A stretch of DNA of 64,000 nt, from positions 310,001 through 374,000 of the forward strand of contig CALTDI010000010.1 in assembly GCA_943842505.1 (NCBI GenBank), read 5' to 3'. The notes beneath the pieces are model-generated. The model worked only from the letters and a program-made list of their open reading frames with translations, had not been told where the DNA came from and ran no database searches. The stretch is from an uncultured Pseudomonadales bacterium (GTDB lineage Bacteria > Pseudomonadota > Gammaproteobacteria > Pseudomonadales > Pseudohongiellaceae). The translations under genes and the position numbers were made by a program. Below, piece after piece: positions 57,026 through 64,000 of the stretch. Every line of letters begins with the position of its first letter. Within the stretch, counting starts at the first letter, position 1.

Positions 57026-58567
57026 ATGGGTTTGTCTGCTTATGTGATCCTCGGGTATTTAGTGTTCTTTATCGCCGTGGGCATTTATATCAGTAGTGGC
57101 AATAGAAGTTCTGCCGACTGGGCAATAGGCGGCGGCACTCTGGGGGTAGGCATGCTTGCGGCCGGCGTGGCTGGTACGCGCATCGGTGGTGCTGGAACCT
57201 ATGGTGTGGCGGGCGATGTCATCAGTGAGGGCATTGGCCACCTCTGGTACGGAGTGAATTCATTCGCCGCCCTGTTTCTGGTGGGGCTATTCTTCGCGAT
57301 CCCCTACCGCAAACTCAAACTCTCCAGTGTGGGAGAAGTTTTCGACAGACGCTTCGGCTCGCGCCGTTGTCAGTCTCTAACCAGCCTCTGTGTGCAGGCT
57401 GAGTATCTGGTGGTGAATATTATCGAGCCCTATGTCATCGCGACTATAGTTAGTGGTGTGACCGGCTGGCCGTTCTGGCTGTGTGTCATCATCGGTGGAG
57501 TAGTGATTGTGCTGTTCACAGTAACCGGGGGTTTGAAGGGTACTGCCATAACCAATATCGTGCATTGCACGGTGATTATCTTTGGTCTGGGTGCCGTAGG
57601 CTTTGTCGCTATGCAAAACCTGGGGGGCTGGGATTCTGTTGTCGCACAGTCTGAGGTGATGCTGGCGGAGTCCGGTAAAGACATTCCCTCGTGGTGGAGT
57701 TTTACCGGCATAGGCTGGGCAACGATCATCGCCCTGTTCATATCTGCCACGATTCATACACCGGCGGCTTCGGTGTATGCGAACTATGCGAGTTCGGCGG
57801 CAAAGCAGGAATATCTGATACCGGGCTTTTTTCTGGCCGGGGTAATTGCGGCCCTGATGCCATTAGTGGCAGGGTTTATCGGAATTCTAACCATGGTGAG
57901 TTATGGTGCTGAGTCGGGGCTATCGGGTTATCTGAATATCGCGCAGCTTGCGATAGATACCGGGCCACTGCTTGGCGGTATTGCACTGGCAGCTGTCTTG
58001 GCGGCAGTAATATCTTCAGGTGCCCCTATTTTGCTCGCTAGCGCAACCATGTTGGTCAATGATTGGATACCGGCATCCAAAAATTACTCCAGTGACAAAA
58101 AGCTGCGTGCCTACAAGCTCGTCACTATCATCTATGGCTCCAGTGCCGCATTCTGTGCCTGGTATTTTAATTTCGGTTCGGTCCTTCAGTTTCTGCTGCT
58201 CGGCTTCGCTATGGTGGTGCCGCCAGCGATTGCGGTGACCTATGTGTTCTATTGGAAGAGAACCACTGAGCAGGCTGCATTCTGGGGAATACTGATTGGT
58301 TTTGTAGGAGGGCTTCTGATGTGGCTACTCAACAACGCATTTTCCGGTGCAGATAATGCCGACGTGGGTGGCTTTGCCCAATACTGGTATGAACTCTGCC
58401 TGGCTCTTGGTGAGTGGCGCGATCCGTCTTTTGTGACACTATTGTTGCCACTATTTAGTATTCCACTGATCTCCATCTTGTTCCCGAACAAGGTGGATGA
58501 TTCAGCGATGTCCGCTACCTTCTATGAGAAACTGGGCAGGATTCAACGTAACTTTACCTGGGCTTAG
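57026..58567 (+). CDS. Sodium:solute symporter family transporter
   Basis: This 513-residue inner-membrane protein has about 13 hydrophobic helices in the SSS (LeuT-fold) pattern. The early GTRIGGAGTYGVAGDVISEG motif and the GLKGTAITNIVHCTVIIFGLG loop are diagnostic, and ILLASATMLVNDWIPA matches the conserved helix with sodium-site residues. The transported solute cannot be fixed, but carboxylates are plausible given the neighbouring ThDP enzyme and amidohydrolase. It is monocistronic on plus, with the convergent ThDP gene 30 bp downstream. Confidence 0.9.
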   Translation: MGLSAYVILGYLVFFIAVGIYISSGNRSSADWAIGGGTLGVGMLAAGVAGTRIGGAGTYGVAGDVISEGIGHLWYGVNSFAALFLVGLFFAIPYRKLKLSSVGEVFDRRFGSRRCQSLTSLCVQAEYLVVNIIEPYVIATIVSGVTGWPFWLCVIIGGVVIVLFTVTGGLKGTAITNIVHCTVIIFGLGAVGFVAMQNLGGWDSVVAQSEVMLAESGKDIPSWWSFTGIGWATIIALFISATIHTPAASVYANYASSAAKQEYLIPGFFLAGVIAALMPLVAGFIGILTMVSYGAESGLSGYLNIAQLAIDTGPLLGGIALAAVLAAVISSGAPILLASATMLVNDWIPASKNYSSDKKLRAYKLVTIIYGSSAAFCAWYFNFGSVLQFLLLGFAMVVPPAIAVTYVFYWKRTTEQAAFWGILIGFVGGLLMWLLNNAFSGADNADVGGFAQYWYELCLALGEWRDPSFVTLLLPLFSIPLISILFPNKVDDSAMSATFYEKLGRIQRNFTWA

Positions 58568-58580
58568 GGCAAGCCCAGGT
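58556..58580. terminator. Symmetric hairpin between convergent symporter and ThDP genes
   Basis: ACCTGGGCTT and AAGCCCAGGT form a perfect 10-bp stem around AGGGC; the symporter's stop codon is inside. There is no long T-run, so termination strength is uncertain. Confidence 0.5.
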
Positions 58581-58598
58581 ATTGCTTTCAGTGAAGTG

Positions 58599-60164
58599 TT
58601 ATCTCTGTAGTTCGGCGTTAGCCTGAATTAGAAACGGGCCGGGTGTCTCATAACTCTTCTCCAGCAAGCTGGACAGCTCTTCGGCAGTATCCGCAGTCGC
58701 GCCCGGCACTCCGAAGCCCTTGGCCATATCGACCCAGTTGATCTCTGGATTGCCAATATCAAATAGGCCGGCGGCAATATCCCCAATCTCGGTGACGCCT
58801 AGTCGTGCATATTCGACGTTAAGAATATTATAGGAGCGGTTTGCAAAGACAACCGTTGTTACATTCAGGCCTTCTCTGGCTTGAGTCCAGAAACTCTGAT
58901 TGGTATAGGCCGCGCCACCATCACCAAGCAATGCCAGGACCTGTCGGTCCGGACAGGCTAGGGCGGCACCCGTTGCGCAGGGGCCACCTTGACCAATTGC
59001 GCCGCCAGTTAGGCTGAGCCAGGTATTCGCTGTTGAGTTTTGGCAATAGGGATAGGCTGCATTGCCGCCACCGGAATCCGTGGCCACGATCACATTCTCA
59101 GGCAGGGTGGCCGCCACAGATTGAATAATAGATTTTGTATCCAGTTCGCCGCTGGGCTTGGCAATCTCAACTTTTTCGAAGTTCTTTACTGGTTCGTTCT
59201 GTGCGCTCAGGCGCTCTGCCATACGCTGCAGGGCATCTATGGCATCTTCCTCAATGTGGCTCAGGCGGCTGACTTTACACCCTTCGGGGATGAGTTGCCC
59301 TGGCACTCCCTTATAGGCAAAGAAACTGGCGGGGATCTGACCGCCTACTAAAATTAGATTTTCTACGCCCTTCAATGTTGCCAATACCTGTTCTGGAAAA
59401 TAAGGCAGACGTTCTACGGCAGCCGCACCTGGTCCACCATCAACACGTCCAGGAAAGGTACCAGTCATCAAGCGGCAGCCAGTCTTGCTTGCAATCTTAC
59501 TGGCTAGCGCGAGAGCGGCAGGGTCGGTTCCATGATGTTCGAGAAGCAGCATATTGCTTCCGCCTTTCTCCAGTAGCGGGGCAAGCTTCTGAATTGTCTG
59601 CTCATCGATCTTGCTACGTTGGGGTAGGGCATTCGGCATTACCGGCCCCGTGCTTTCTCCCCAAGCCGCATCGGCACCCATTATCAGGGTGGCGATCTGG
59701 CCGGCAGAGCCGGGAGTCTGCCTGAGGGTCGCGGTATAGGCATCGGCGCCATCCTGTGCGAGTGTGTCATTGGTGCTGCAAGACTTGATCCAGGAAGAAT
59801 AATTCTTGGCGAGGGTGTCGATATCTGAAGTAAGCGGGGCATCGAAACCAATATGATAATTAGGGTGATTGCCAATGATGTTAATCATCGGCGAGTTTGC
59901 CCGGCGCGCGTTGTGCAGGTTGGCGATGCCATTCGCCAGTCCTGGCCCAAGATGCAGCAGTGTAGCAGCAGGTTTGCCGGTCATTCTTGCGTAGCCATCG
60001 GCGGCGCCAGTACAGACGCCCTCGAAGAGTGCGAGTACCGACTTCATCTGTGGAACACTGTCTAGAGCCTGAACGAGATGCATCTCCGAAGTGCCGGGGT
60101 TTGCGATGCAAAGCTCGACTCCACAGTCTGCCAATGTTTCAATTAATGCGGTTGCTCCGTTCAT
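58599..60164 (-). CDS. Acetolactate synthase-like ThDP-dependent enzyme
   Basis: The 521-residue protein has the three-domain plan of the pyruvate oxidase/acetolactate synthase superfamily. The N-terminal PYR domain holds the activating Glu in LALFEGVCTGAADGYARMTG (near residue 47), the centre is a Rossmann-like domain, and the PP domain has GDGGAAY...NRSYNIL, the metal and diphosphate site. It lacks an obvious small subunit gene nearby and is shorter than typical anabolic IlvB, so a decarboxylase or carboligase of catabolism fits better than isoleucine-valine synthesis. An AGGAG site precedes the ATG. Confidence 0.88.
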   Translation of the reverse strand: MNGATALIETLADCGVELCIANPGTSEMHLVQALDSVPQMKSVLALFEGVCTGAADGYARMTGKPAATLLHLGPGLANGIANLHNARRANSPMINIIGNHPNYHIGFDAPLTSDIDTLAKNYSSWIKSCSTNDTLAQDGADAYTATLRQTPGSAGQIATLIMGADAAWGESTGPVMPNALPQRSKIDEQTIQKLAPLLEKGGSNMLLLEHHGTDPAALALASKIASKTGCRLMTGTFPGRVDGGPGAAAVERLPYFPEQVLATLKGVENLILVGGQIPASFFAYKGVPGQLIPEGCKVSRLSHIEEDAIDALQRMAERLSAQNEPVKNFEKVEIAKPSGELDTKSIIQSVAATLPENVIVATDSGGGNAAYPYCQNSTANTWLSLTGGAIGQGGPCATGAALACPDRQVLALLGDGGAAYTNQSFWTQAREGLNVTTVVFANRSYNILNVEYARLGVTEIGDIAAGLFDIGNPEINWVDMAKGFGVPGATADTAEELSSLLEKSYETPGPFLIQANAELQR

Positions 60165-60270
60165 GTTGAGGCTCTCCTTCTGGCTACAAGCACCCGCGAA
60201 ATTTCTTCGCGGAAAAGCTGGTTATCATAGCATCAAAGGCAGGGTCGGCAAGTATCAGAGGGTTGGCGAG

Positions 60271-60642
60271 TTGGCACTAAGTAAGGAGCAGCGCGAGTAT
60301 GTCGCGCACATTGTCGACCTGTTGCAAGCCATCGGTCCGGTGGAGTCGAAGTTTATGTTCGGTGGCTTCGGGCTATTTATGGAAGGCTTGATGTTCGGCC
60401 TTATCGCCGACAATGAACTCTATCTGAAAGTCGATGCGCAGAATCTGCAGGATTATGAAGACTTGGGCTTGCAGGCATTTAGCTATGGCAAGAGTGGGAA
60501 GGAATTCAAGATGAGTTACTTTCAGGCGCCTGAAGAGGCGATGGACGACAGTGAGTTGTTAAGCGTCTGGGCATCCAATGCCTATGGCGCCGCGATGCGG
60601 GCCGCCGCGAAGAAGGGTAAACACGCTAAGACCAAGAAATAG
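60271..60642 (+). CDS. TfoX N-terminal-domain protein
   Basis: The 123-residue protein starts LALSKEQREYVAHIVDLLQAIG and contains SKFMFGGFGLFMEGLMFGLI and NELYLKVDAQN, the signature of the TfoX N-terminal domain, with a basic C-terminus (KKGKHAKTKK). TfoX/Sxy proteins influence competence gene control, but standalone N-domain proteins are uncharacterised. The start chosen is TTG 60271 with an AGAGGG site; the frame extends further upstream over the ThDP gene's 5' end without merit. Confidence 0.75.
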   Translation: MALSKEQREYVAHIVDLLQAIGPVESKFMFGGFGLFMEGLMFGLIADNELYLKVDAQNLQDYEDLGLQAFSYGKSGKEFKMSYFQAPEEAMDDSELLSVWASNAYGAAMRAAAKKGKHAKTKK

Positions 60643-60695
60643 TGCTACCTGGATTGGTGAGGGGTTGTAGATCTTTTGTATCCGTGAGAAATTTG

Positions 60696-60757
60696 GGATA
60701 GGTGCTTATAGGGTAGATGTTTATGGGGCAGGTGTTTAATAGGAGTAGGTGTTTAAT
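60696..60757 (+). repeat. Four imperfect tandem copies of a 15-bp unit
   Basis: Four imperfect copies of a GGTGTTTAAT-type unit, about 15 bp long, stand in tandem 75 bases before the secreted-protein gene. The last copy is two bases longer. It resembles slippage-derived leader repeats. Confidence 0.6.
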
Positions 60758-60831
60758 AGAAGCCAGCCCTTAATTGGTTTACACTCCACAGCGAGTTATT
60801 TTAGTAATTTGGCAGTCTAGGGGAGAACGCC

Positions 60832-61827
60832 ATGAAAATTCGAAATCTTTGTTTCAGTGCTCTTGCGGCGGCGGGGCTAAGTGTTTCCGTGACTGGCGTG
60901 CAGGCACAAGACGGTGACTATGTGGTGCCGCGAACGGAATACGGACAGCCCGACCTGAGTGGTGTATGGAATTTTAGTTCATTCGTCCCTATGCAGCGCC
61001 CCCGGCAGTTTGCCGACAAGGAGTTTCTGACTCCGGAAGATATCGCCGCCATAGCGAATCAGACTGAGGCGGGTCTGGAGGCGCTAAATAATATCGGAGT
61101 GGGTGGCTACAATACCTTCTGGGTAGAGAATGCAGGTCGTGGCGACAATACACGCACTTCGCTAATTACCTACCCGGAGAACGGAAGAGTCCCAGAAACG
61201 GTTGAGGGCGTGCCCGTGCAGATCGGCGGCCTTGGACCGGACGAGCCAGGCATGCGACCCGTGCGTATGACTGTGGGTGGAATAGCGAAGGATGGCCCGG
61301 AAGATAGAGGCCTGTCAGAGCGTTGTATCGTTGGTTTTAATTCGGGACCGCCATTTACCCCTAATTTGTACAATAACAATGTGCAGCTGGTGCAGAGTAA
61401 AGATCACGTCGTGATAATGACCGAGATGATCCACGATGCGCGCATCGTTCCCCTGGATGGCCGTGATCATATCGATGACAGTATTCGGCAATGGTCGGGC
61501 GATTCTCGTGGCTATTGGGATGGCGATACGCTCGTTGTCGAAACCAGAAACTTCAATGATCTGACGCAGAGCTTCAGTGTCTTTGGCAGTTCCCTCGATA
61601 AGGTGCTGACGGAAAAATTCACCCGCGTGGATGAGTTTACAGTCGACTATGAGTTTACCGTAGAAGACCCGAGTACTTTTAAAGACAAGATTACCGTATT
61701 GATGCCAATGGCCAAGGTCGATGGCCTGATGTACGAATATGCCTGCCACGAAGGCAACTATGGCATGGTTAACATCCTGCGCGGTGAGCGTATGGAAGAG
61801 CAGCGTGCTAGTGAGGGTGCTAGATAG
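60832..61827 (+). CDS. Secreted protein of unknown function (paralogue of 30053-31081)
   Basis: The 331-residue protein has a signal peptide ending VQAQ and, in the mature chain, YGQPDLSGVWNFSSFVPMQRP, GPEDRGLSERCIVGFNSGPP, VWVENAGRG-like NTFWVENAGRGDNTRTSL, and WSGDSRGYWDGDTLVVETRNF. Almost all of these also occur, in the same order, in the product at 30053 on the other strand, so the two are paralogues about 30 kb apart. The GGGGAG ribosome-binding site is six bases from the ATG. Downstream are a hairpin, 13-bp tandem repeats and a terminator. No enzymatic motif is recognised. Confidence 0.78.
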   Translation: MKIRNLCFSALAAAGLSVSVTGVQAQDGDYVVPRTEYGQPDLSGVWNFSSFVPMQRPRQFADKEFLTPEDIAAIANQTEAGLEALNNIGVGGYNTFWVENAGRGDNTRTSLITYPENGRVPETVEGVPVQIGGLGPDEPGMRPVRMTVGGIAKDGPEDRGLSERCIVGFNSGPPFTPNLYNNNVQLVQSKDHVVIMTEMIHDARIVPLDGRDHIDDSIRQWSGDSRGYWDGDTLVVETRNFNDLTQSFSVFGSSLDKVLTEKFTRVDEFTVDYEFTVEDPSTFKDKITVLMPMAKVDGLMYEYACHEGNYGMVNILRGERMEEQRASEGAR

Positions 61828-61833
61828 CTAAGT

Positions 61834-61863
61834 GCTGGTCGGAACATAGATCTTCCGGCCAGC
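61834..61863 (+). terminator. Hairpin just after the secreted-protein gene
   Basis: GCTGGTCGGAA and TTCCGGCCAGC form an 11-bp stem (one wobble) with an eight-base loop. No T-run follows; it may protect the mRNA end or act with the next terminator. Confidence 0.5.
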
Positions 61864-61867
61864 CAGT

Positions 61868-61945
61868 AAACAAAGACAGTAAAAAAAGACAGTAAAGAAA
61901 GACAGTAAAGAAAGACAGTAAAGAAAGACAGTAAACAAAGACAGT
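61868..61945 (+). repeat. Six tandem copies of a 13-bp repeat
   Basis: Six units of A-A-A-X-AAAGACAGT (X = C, A or G), each 13 bp, run head to tail; a seventh starts and merges into the terminator stem. The copies differ only at the fourth position. Confidence 0.85.
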
Positions 61946-61950
61946 AAAGA

Positions 61951-61982
61951 AAGGCGAGGAGCTCAGCTTACTCGCCTTTTTT
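61951..61982. terminator. Bidirectional terminator between the secreted-protein and AKR genes
   Basis: AAGGCGAG pairs with CTCGCCTT around GAGCTCAGCTTA, followed by a run of six T on plus and preceded by an A-rich stretch that serves the minus-strand gene ending at 61987. Confidence 0.75.
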
Positions 61983-61986
61983 GTGT

Positions 61987-62970
61987 CTAGGAATCTTCCG
62001 GGTCTAGCGAGATCATGTGAGATTTGGCGTAACGATCACCGTGCACTTTATCTCCACTAAATATCTCTCCCGCCAGAGCGAGATCTTCTGCAGCGATCGA
62101 TAGTTCTGTCGCCTTCGCGTTTTCCTCAACGAATTTCACATGTTTGGTGCCGGGTATTGGCACGAAGTTCGGGTCTTGTGCCAGCACCCAGGCTAGTGCG
62201 AGCTGGGCCATAGTGCATGAATAGGATTCGGCGATCTCCCGCAGGGCTGCTAACTGCTTGAGGTTCTGTTGAAAGTTTTCACCCAGAAATCTAGGCATGG
62301 TCTGTCGCATGTCATCTTCGCCTAACACAGACATATCGCTTACCACGCCGGCGAGAAATGCTCTGCCTAGCGGACTGAAGGGCACAAAGCCTATGCCCAG
62401 TTCTCTACAGCAATCGAACACCCTATCTTCGGGCTCGCGAGACCACAGAGAATATTCAGATTGCACGGCACAGATGGGGTGTTCGCGATGTGCTTTCCTG
62501 ATGGAGGTAGAAGAGCATTCTGACAGACCGATATAGCGAATCTTGCCTGCAGCGACGCAGTCGGCGAGTGCGCCCACGCTGTCTTCGATGGGGACGTTGA
62601 AGTCGCGGCGATGCAGATAATAGAGATCGATGACATCGGTGTTTAGTCGGCGCAGGCTTTCGTCACAAGTCTTCTTTACGTTCGCGGGGGTGCAATCGAC
62701 TGCCCGCTTGCCCTCTCGATTTACTATGCCGCACTTGCTGGCAAGAATGAATTCGTCGCGCCGGCCAGGCAGTACCTCGCCTATCAATGTCTCATTGTGA
62801 CCAAGGCCATAGAGGCTTGCGGTATCCAAGAAGGTATAGCCGACATCCAGAGCCCGGTGCAGGGCGCGCTCCGACTCTTCCCGATTTGCGGCGCCGTAGG
62901 ATTGGGACATGCTCATGCAGCCCAGACCCAGAGCCGATACCTGTAATTCTCCGAGTTGGCGTGTCTGCAT
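61987..62970 (-). CDS. Aldo/keto reductase
   Basis: The 327-residue NADPH-dependent oxidoreductase begins LGELQVSALGLGCMSMSQSYG, and shows the (beta/alpha)8 tetrad: Asp and Tyr in LDTASLYGLGHNE, Lys in ILASKCGI, and His in YYLHR. The C-terminal AWVLAQDPNFVPIPGTKHVKFVEENAKA binds the cofactor phosphate as in the AKR12/13-like group. Substrate is unknown. It ends at a shared terminator with the upstream convergent gene. Confidence 0.92.
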   Translation of the reverse strand: MQTRQLGELQVSALGLGCMSMSQSYGAANREESERALHRALDVGYTFLDTASLYGLGHNETLIGEVLPGRRDEFILASKCGIVNREGKRAVDCTPANVKKTCDESLRRLNTDVIDLYYLHRRDFNVPIEDSVGALADCVAAGKIRYIGLSECSSTSIRKAHREHPICAVQSEYSLWSREPEDRVFDCCRELGIGFVPFSPLGRAFLAGVVSDMSVLGEDDMRQTMPRFLGENFQQNLKQLAALREIAESYSCTMAQLALAWVLAQDPNFVPIPGTKHVKFVEENAKATELSIAAEDLALAGEIFSGDKVHGDRYAKSHMISLDPEDS

Positions 62971-63210
62971 ATCGATTTCTCCCTGTGTGATTTAGTGTCT
63001 TCAGCCCGCTGGATAGCCCTGAATACTAGCATGATTATCTAGCTTGCCTGCCGCTGCGTTAGCTGCCCTGATACAACTGAATACTCGTTCAGATTCTGTT
63101 CAGACTCGCTCGCGTATTCTTGGACCGTTCGCGGAAGAGCCCTAGCGACAGGCAAGCCTCACAAGCCCCACTCTTTCTTTAGCCTGTTTGCTGGTAGCAC
63201 TGTCTGCCGC

Positions 63211-63257
63211 AAATCCTCACTCAACTAATGGCGGTTAGGGAGTGGGGATTTTTTATT
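63211..63257 (+). terminator. Unattached rho-independent terminator
   Basis: AATCCTCACTC pairs with GAGTGGGGATT (one T-G pair) across a loop of about 14, followed by TTTTTTATTT. It would end a plus-strand transcript, but no upstream plus gene lies nearby. Confidence 0.6.
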
Positions 63258-63328
63258 TCAGCAGGCGTCTCAGGCACTGACCCCATTGACCGATTCTATT
63301 ACCAGCGAAGATCCTCTCATCCTCTTGT

Positions 63329-63356
63329 TTGATCGACAGTAAATCTTTGATAAGAT
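63329..63356 (+). promoter_or_regulatory. Sigma-70-like promoter of the DUF4105 gene
   Basis: TTGATC (-35) and TAAGAT (-10) are separated by 16 bases and lie 50 bases before the proposed start codon. Good match among those seen in this window. Confidence 0.6.
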
Positions 63357-63407
63357 TGCAAAATTCCTCGCAATCACAATAACAAGACAGTGGCTCTCAA
63401 CGTTCGG

Positions 63408-64000
63408 ATGAATTTTCCCTCTCATGCAGGCCGCTATTCACCTAACTGGCAGACAGTAAGGGCTTTTGCATCGGTGCTGCTGATGCTCGGCCTGTTTATC
63501 CTGCCTCTAAGTCGAGTTGCCGCCCTCGAGGCTATCGAATCCCCCAATCAATACACGCTGCCTGCGGATATGAGTGCCGTGCACTTCTATTTAATCACCG
63601 TAGATGTCGGTGACAGGATATGGGACAACTTCGGTCATACCGCGCTGCGCGTCATCGACGAAGATGCAAATATCGACCTGGTGTTTAACTGGGGACTTTT
63701 TCGTATCAATGGCGGTCCCGTCGCCTTCTCCTACAATTTTTTCAAGGGGATTATGAATTACGAACTGGGCACAAAACCGCCTAATCAGGAATTCGCGATG
63801 TATCGCGCGCAGGAGCGCAGTGTCTGGCAGGACAAGATTAATCTCACCAACCCGCAGAAAGAAATTCTCTACACTCGTCTGTTGTGGAACTCGCAGCCCG
63901 AGAACATCGTCTACCCCTATCAATACTTCTTCGATAATTGCACGACCCGTGTACGGGACTATCTGGATGAGGCTCTTTCCGGTCGATTGGCGGTATTCAA
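63408..64000 (+). CDS. DUF4105/Lnb-N-type periplasmic protein, 3' end outside the window
   Basis: The open frame from ATG 63408 runs to the window edge (about 197 residues visible) and is truncated there. A signal peptide/transmembrane segment (LLMLGLFILPLSRVAALEA) is followed by VHFYLITVDVGDRIWDNFGHTALRV and LVFNWGLFR, the NlpC/P60-related Lnb N-terminal (DUF4105) pattern with the FGHxALRV histidine; NCTTRVRDYLDEAL holds the conserved Cys/Arg near the edge. A GTG 18 bases upstream is an alternative start; neither has a strong ribosome-binding site. It is likely a periplasmic or membrane-anchored protein of unclear activity. Confidence 0.8.
   Translation, partial: MNFPSHAGRYSPNWQTVRAFASVLLMLGLFILPLSRVAALEAIESPNQYTLPADMSAVHFYLITVDVGDRIWDNFGHTALRVIDEDANIDLVFNWGLFRINGGPVAFSYNFFKGIMNYELGTKPPNQEFAMYRAQERSVWQDKINLTNPQKEILYTRLLWNSQPENIVYPYQYFFDNCTTRVRDYLDEALSGRLAVF

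Larger units (their letters stand above)
62971..63407. other. Intergenic region with an unattached terminator and a promoter
   Basis: The space between the divergent AKR and DUF4105 genes has no supported coding region. At 63211-63257 stands a terminator with no gene immediately before it on plus, so a short RNA might be made between about 63000 and 63257; I found no match to 6S, SRP, RNase P or tmRNA. The motif CACTGACCCCATT (63275-63287) and a good promoter (63329) follow. Confidence 0.4.

Noticed and set aside
58599..60164. ilvB of branched-chain amino-acid synthesis
   Set aside because: No ilvN or ilvC nearby, shorter than IlvB, and the setting looks catabolic.

Overview
The window looks like chromosome of a marine, probably proteorhodopsin-bearing gammaproteobacterium. 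The gene orders hemA-prfA-prmC, lolB-ispE-tRNA-Gln-prs-rplY-pth-ychF, gatCAB and mreBCD-maf-rng-yhdP are typical of that class. The left edge carries the end of a retinal biosynthesis cassette (lycopene cyclase, Blh beta-carotene dioxygenase, type 2 IPP isomerase). Lineage is inferred from gene order and protein character only; no rRNA is present.

Layout. 1-3.0 kb: crtY (5' cut by the window edge), blh and idi2, visibly richer in A+T than what follows. 3.0-3.8 kb: a gene-poor junction with a possible gene remnant, a RAYT/REP-like motif and tRNA-Met. 3.8-20.3 kb: housekeeping genes for translation (ychF, pth, rplY, prfA, prmC, gatCAB), PRPP, isoprenoid and heme precursors, lipoprotein sorting and an RhlB-type helicase. 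20.6-30.1 kb: the cell-shape and RNase G cluster ending in the giant AsmA-like YhdP. 30.1-36.7 kb: a secreted protein of unknown function, an ABC ATPase/MacB-like permease/adaptor trio and a DUF445 membrane protein. 37-38.4 kb: a TetR regulator and a lone ExbD. 38.5-44.4 kb: an aldolase-dehydrogenase fusion next to mtnA, then HinT, glutamine cyclotransferase, YjbQ and a lipoprotein aminopeptidase. 44.4-49.4 kb: a TPR protein, a VOC protein, a SelD fused to an FAD/NAD oxidoreductase, YceI and three tandem 130-bp repeats. 49.4-55.7 kb: a frameshifted TonB receptor, MFS transporter, patatin, GNAT, small lipoprotein, thioesterase and HAD phosphatase. 55.7-64 kb: an amidohydrolase, sodium:solute symporter, ThDP enzyme, TfoX-domain protein, a paralogue of the 30-kb secreted protein, an aldo/keto reductase and the start of a DUF4105 protein.

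Functional links. The retinal genes turn isoprenoid units into chromophore, and ispE makes the precursor. The aldolase-SDR fusion beside mtnA suggests 5-methylthioribose or 5-deoxyribose salvage to DHAP. The most unusual observation is that two unrelated genes, mreC and the DUF445 gene, have no ATG, GTG or TTG where their families begin; each has an ATC codon exactly where the family's initiator Met is expected, downstream of a GAGG sequence. Other leads are two TAACGTTA palindromes one helical turn apart before the TonB receptor, and several short-period tandem repeats between genes.
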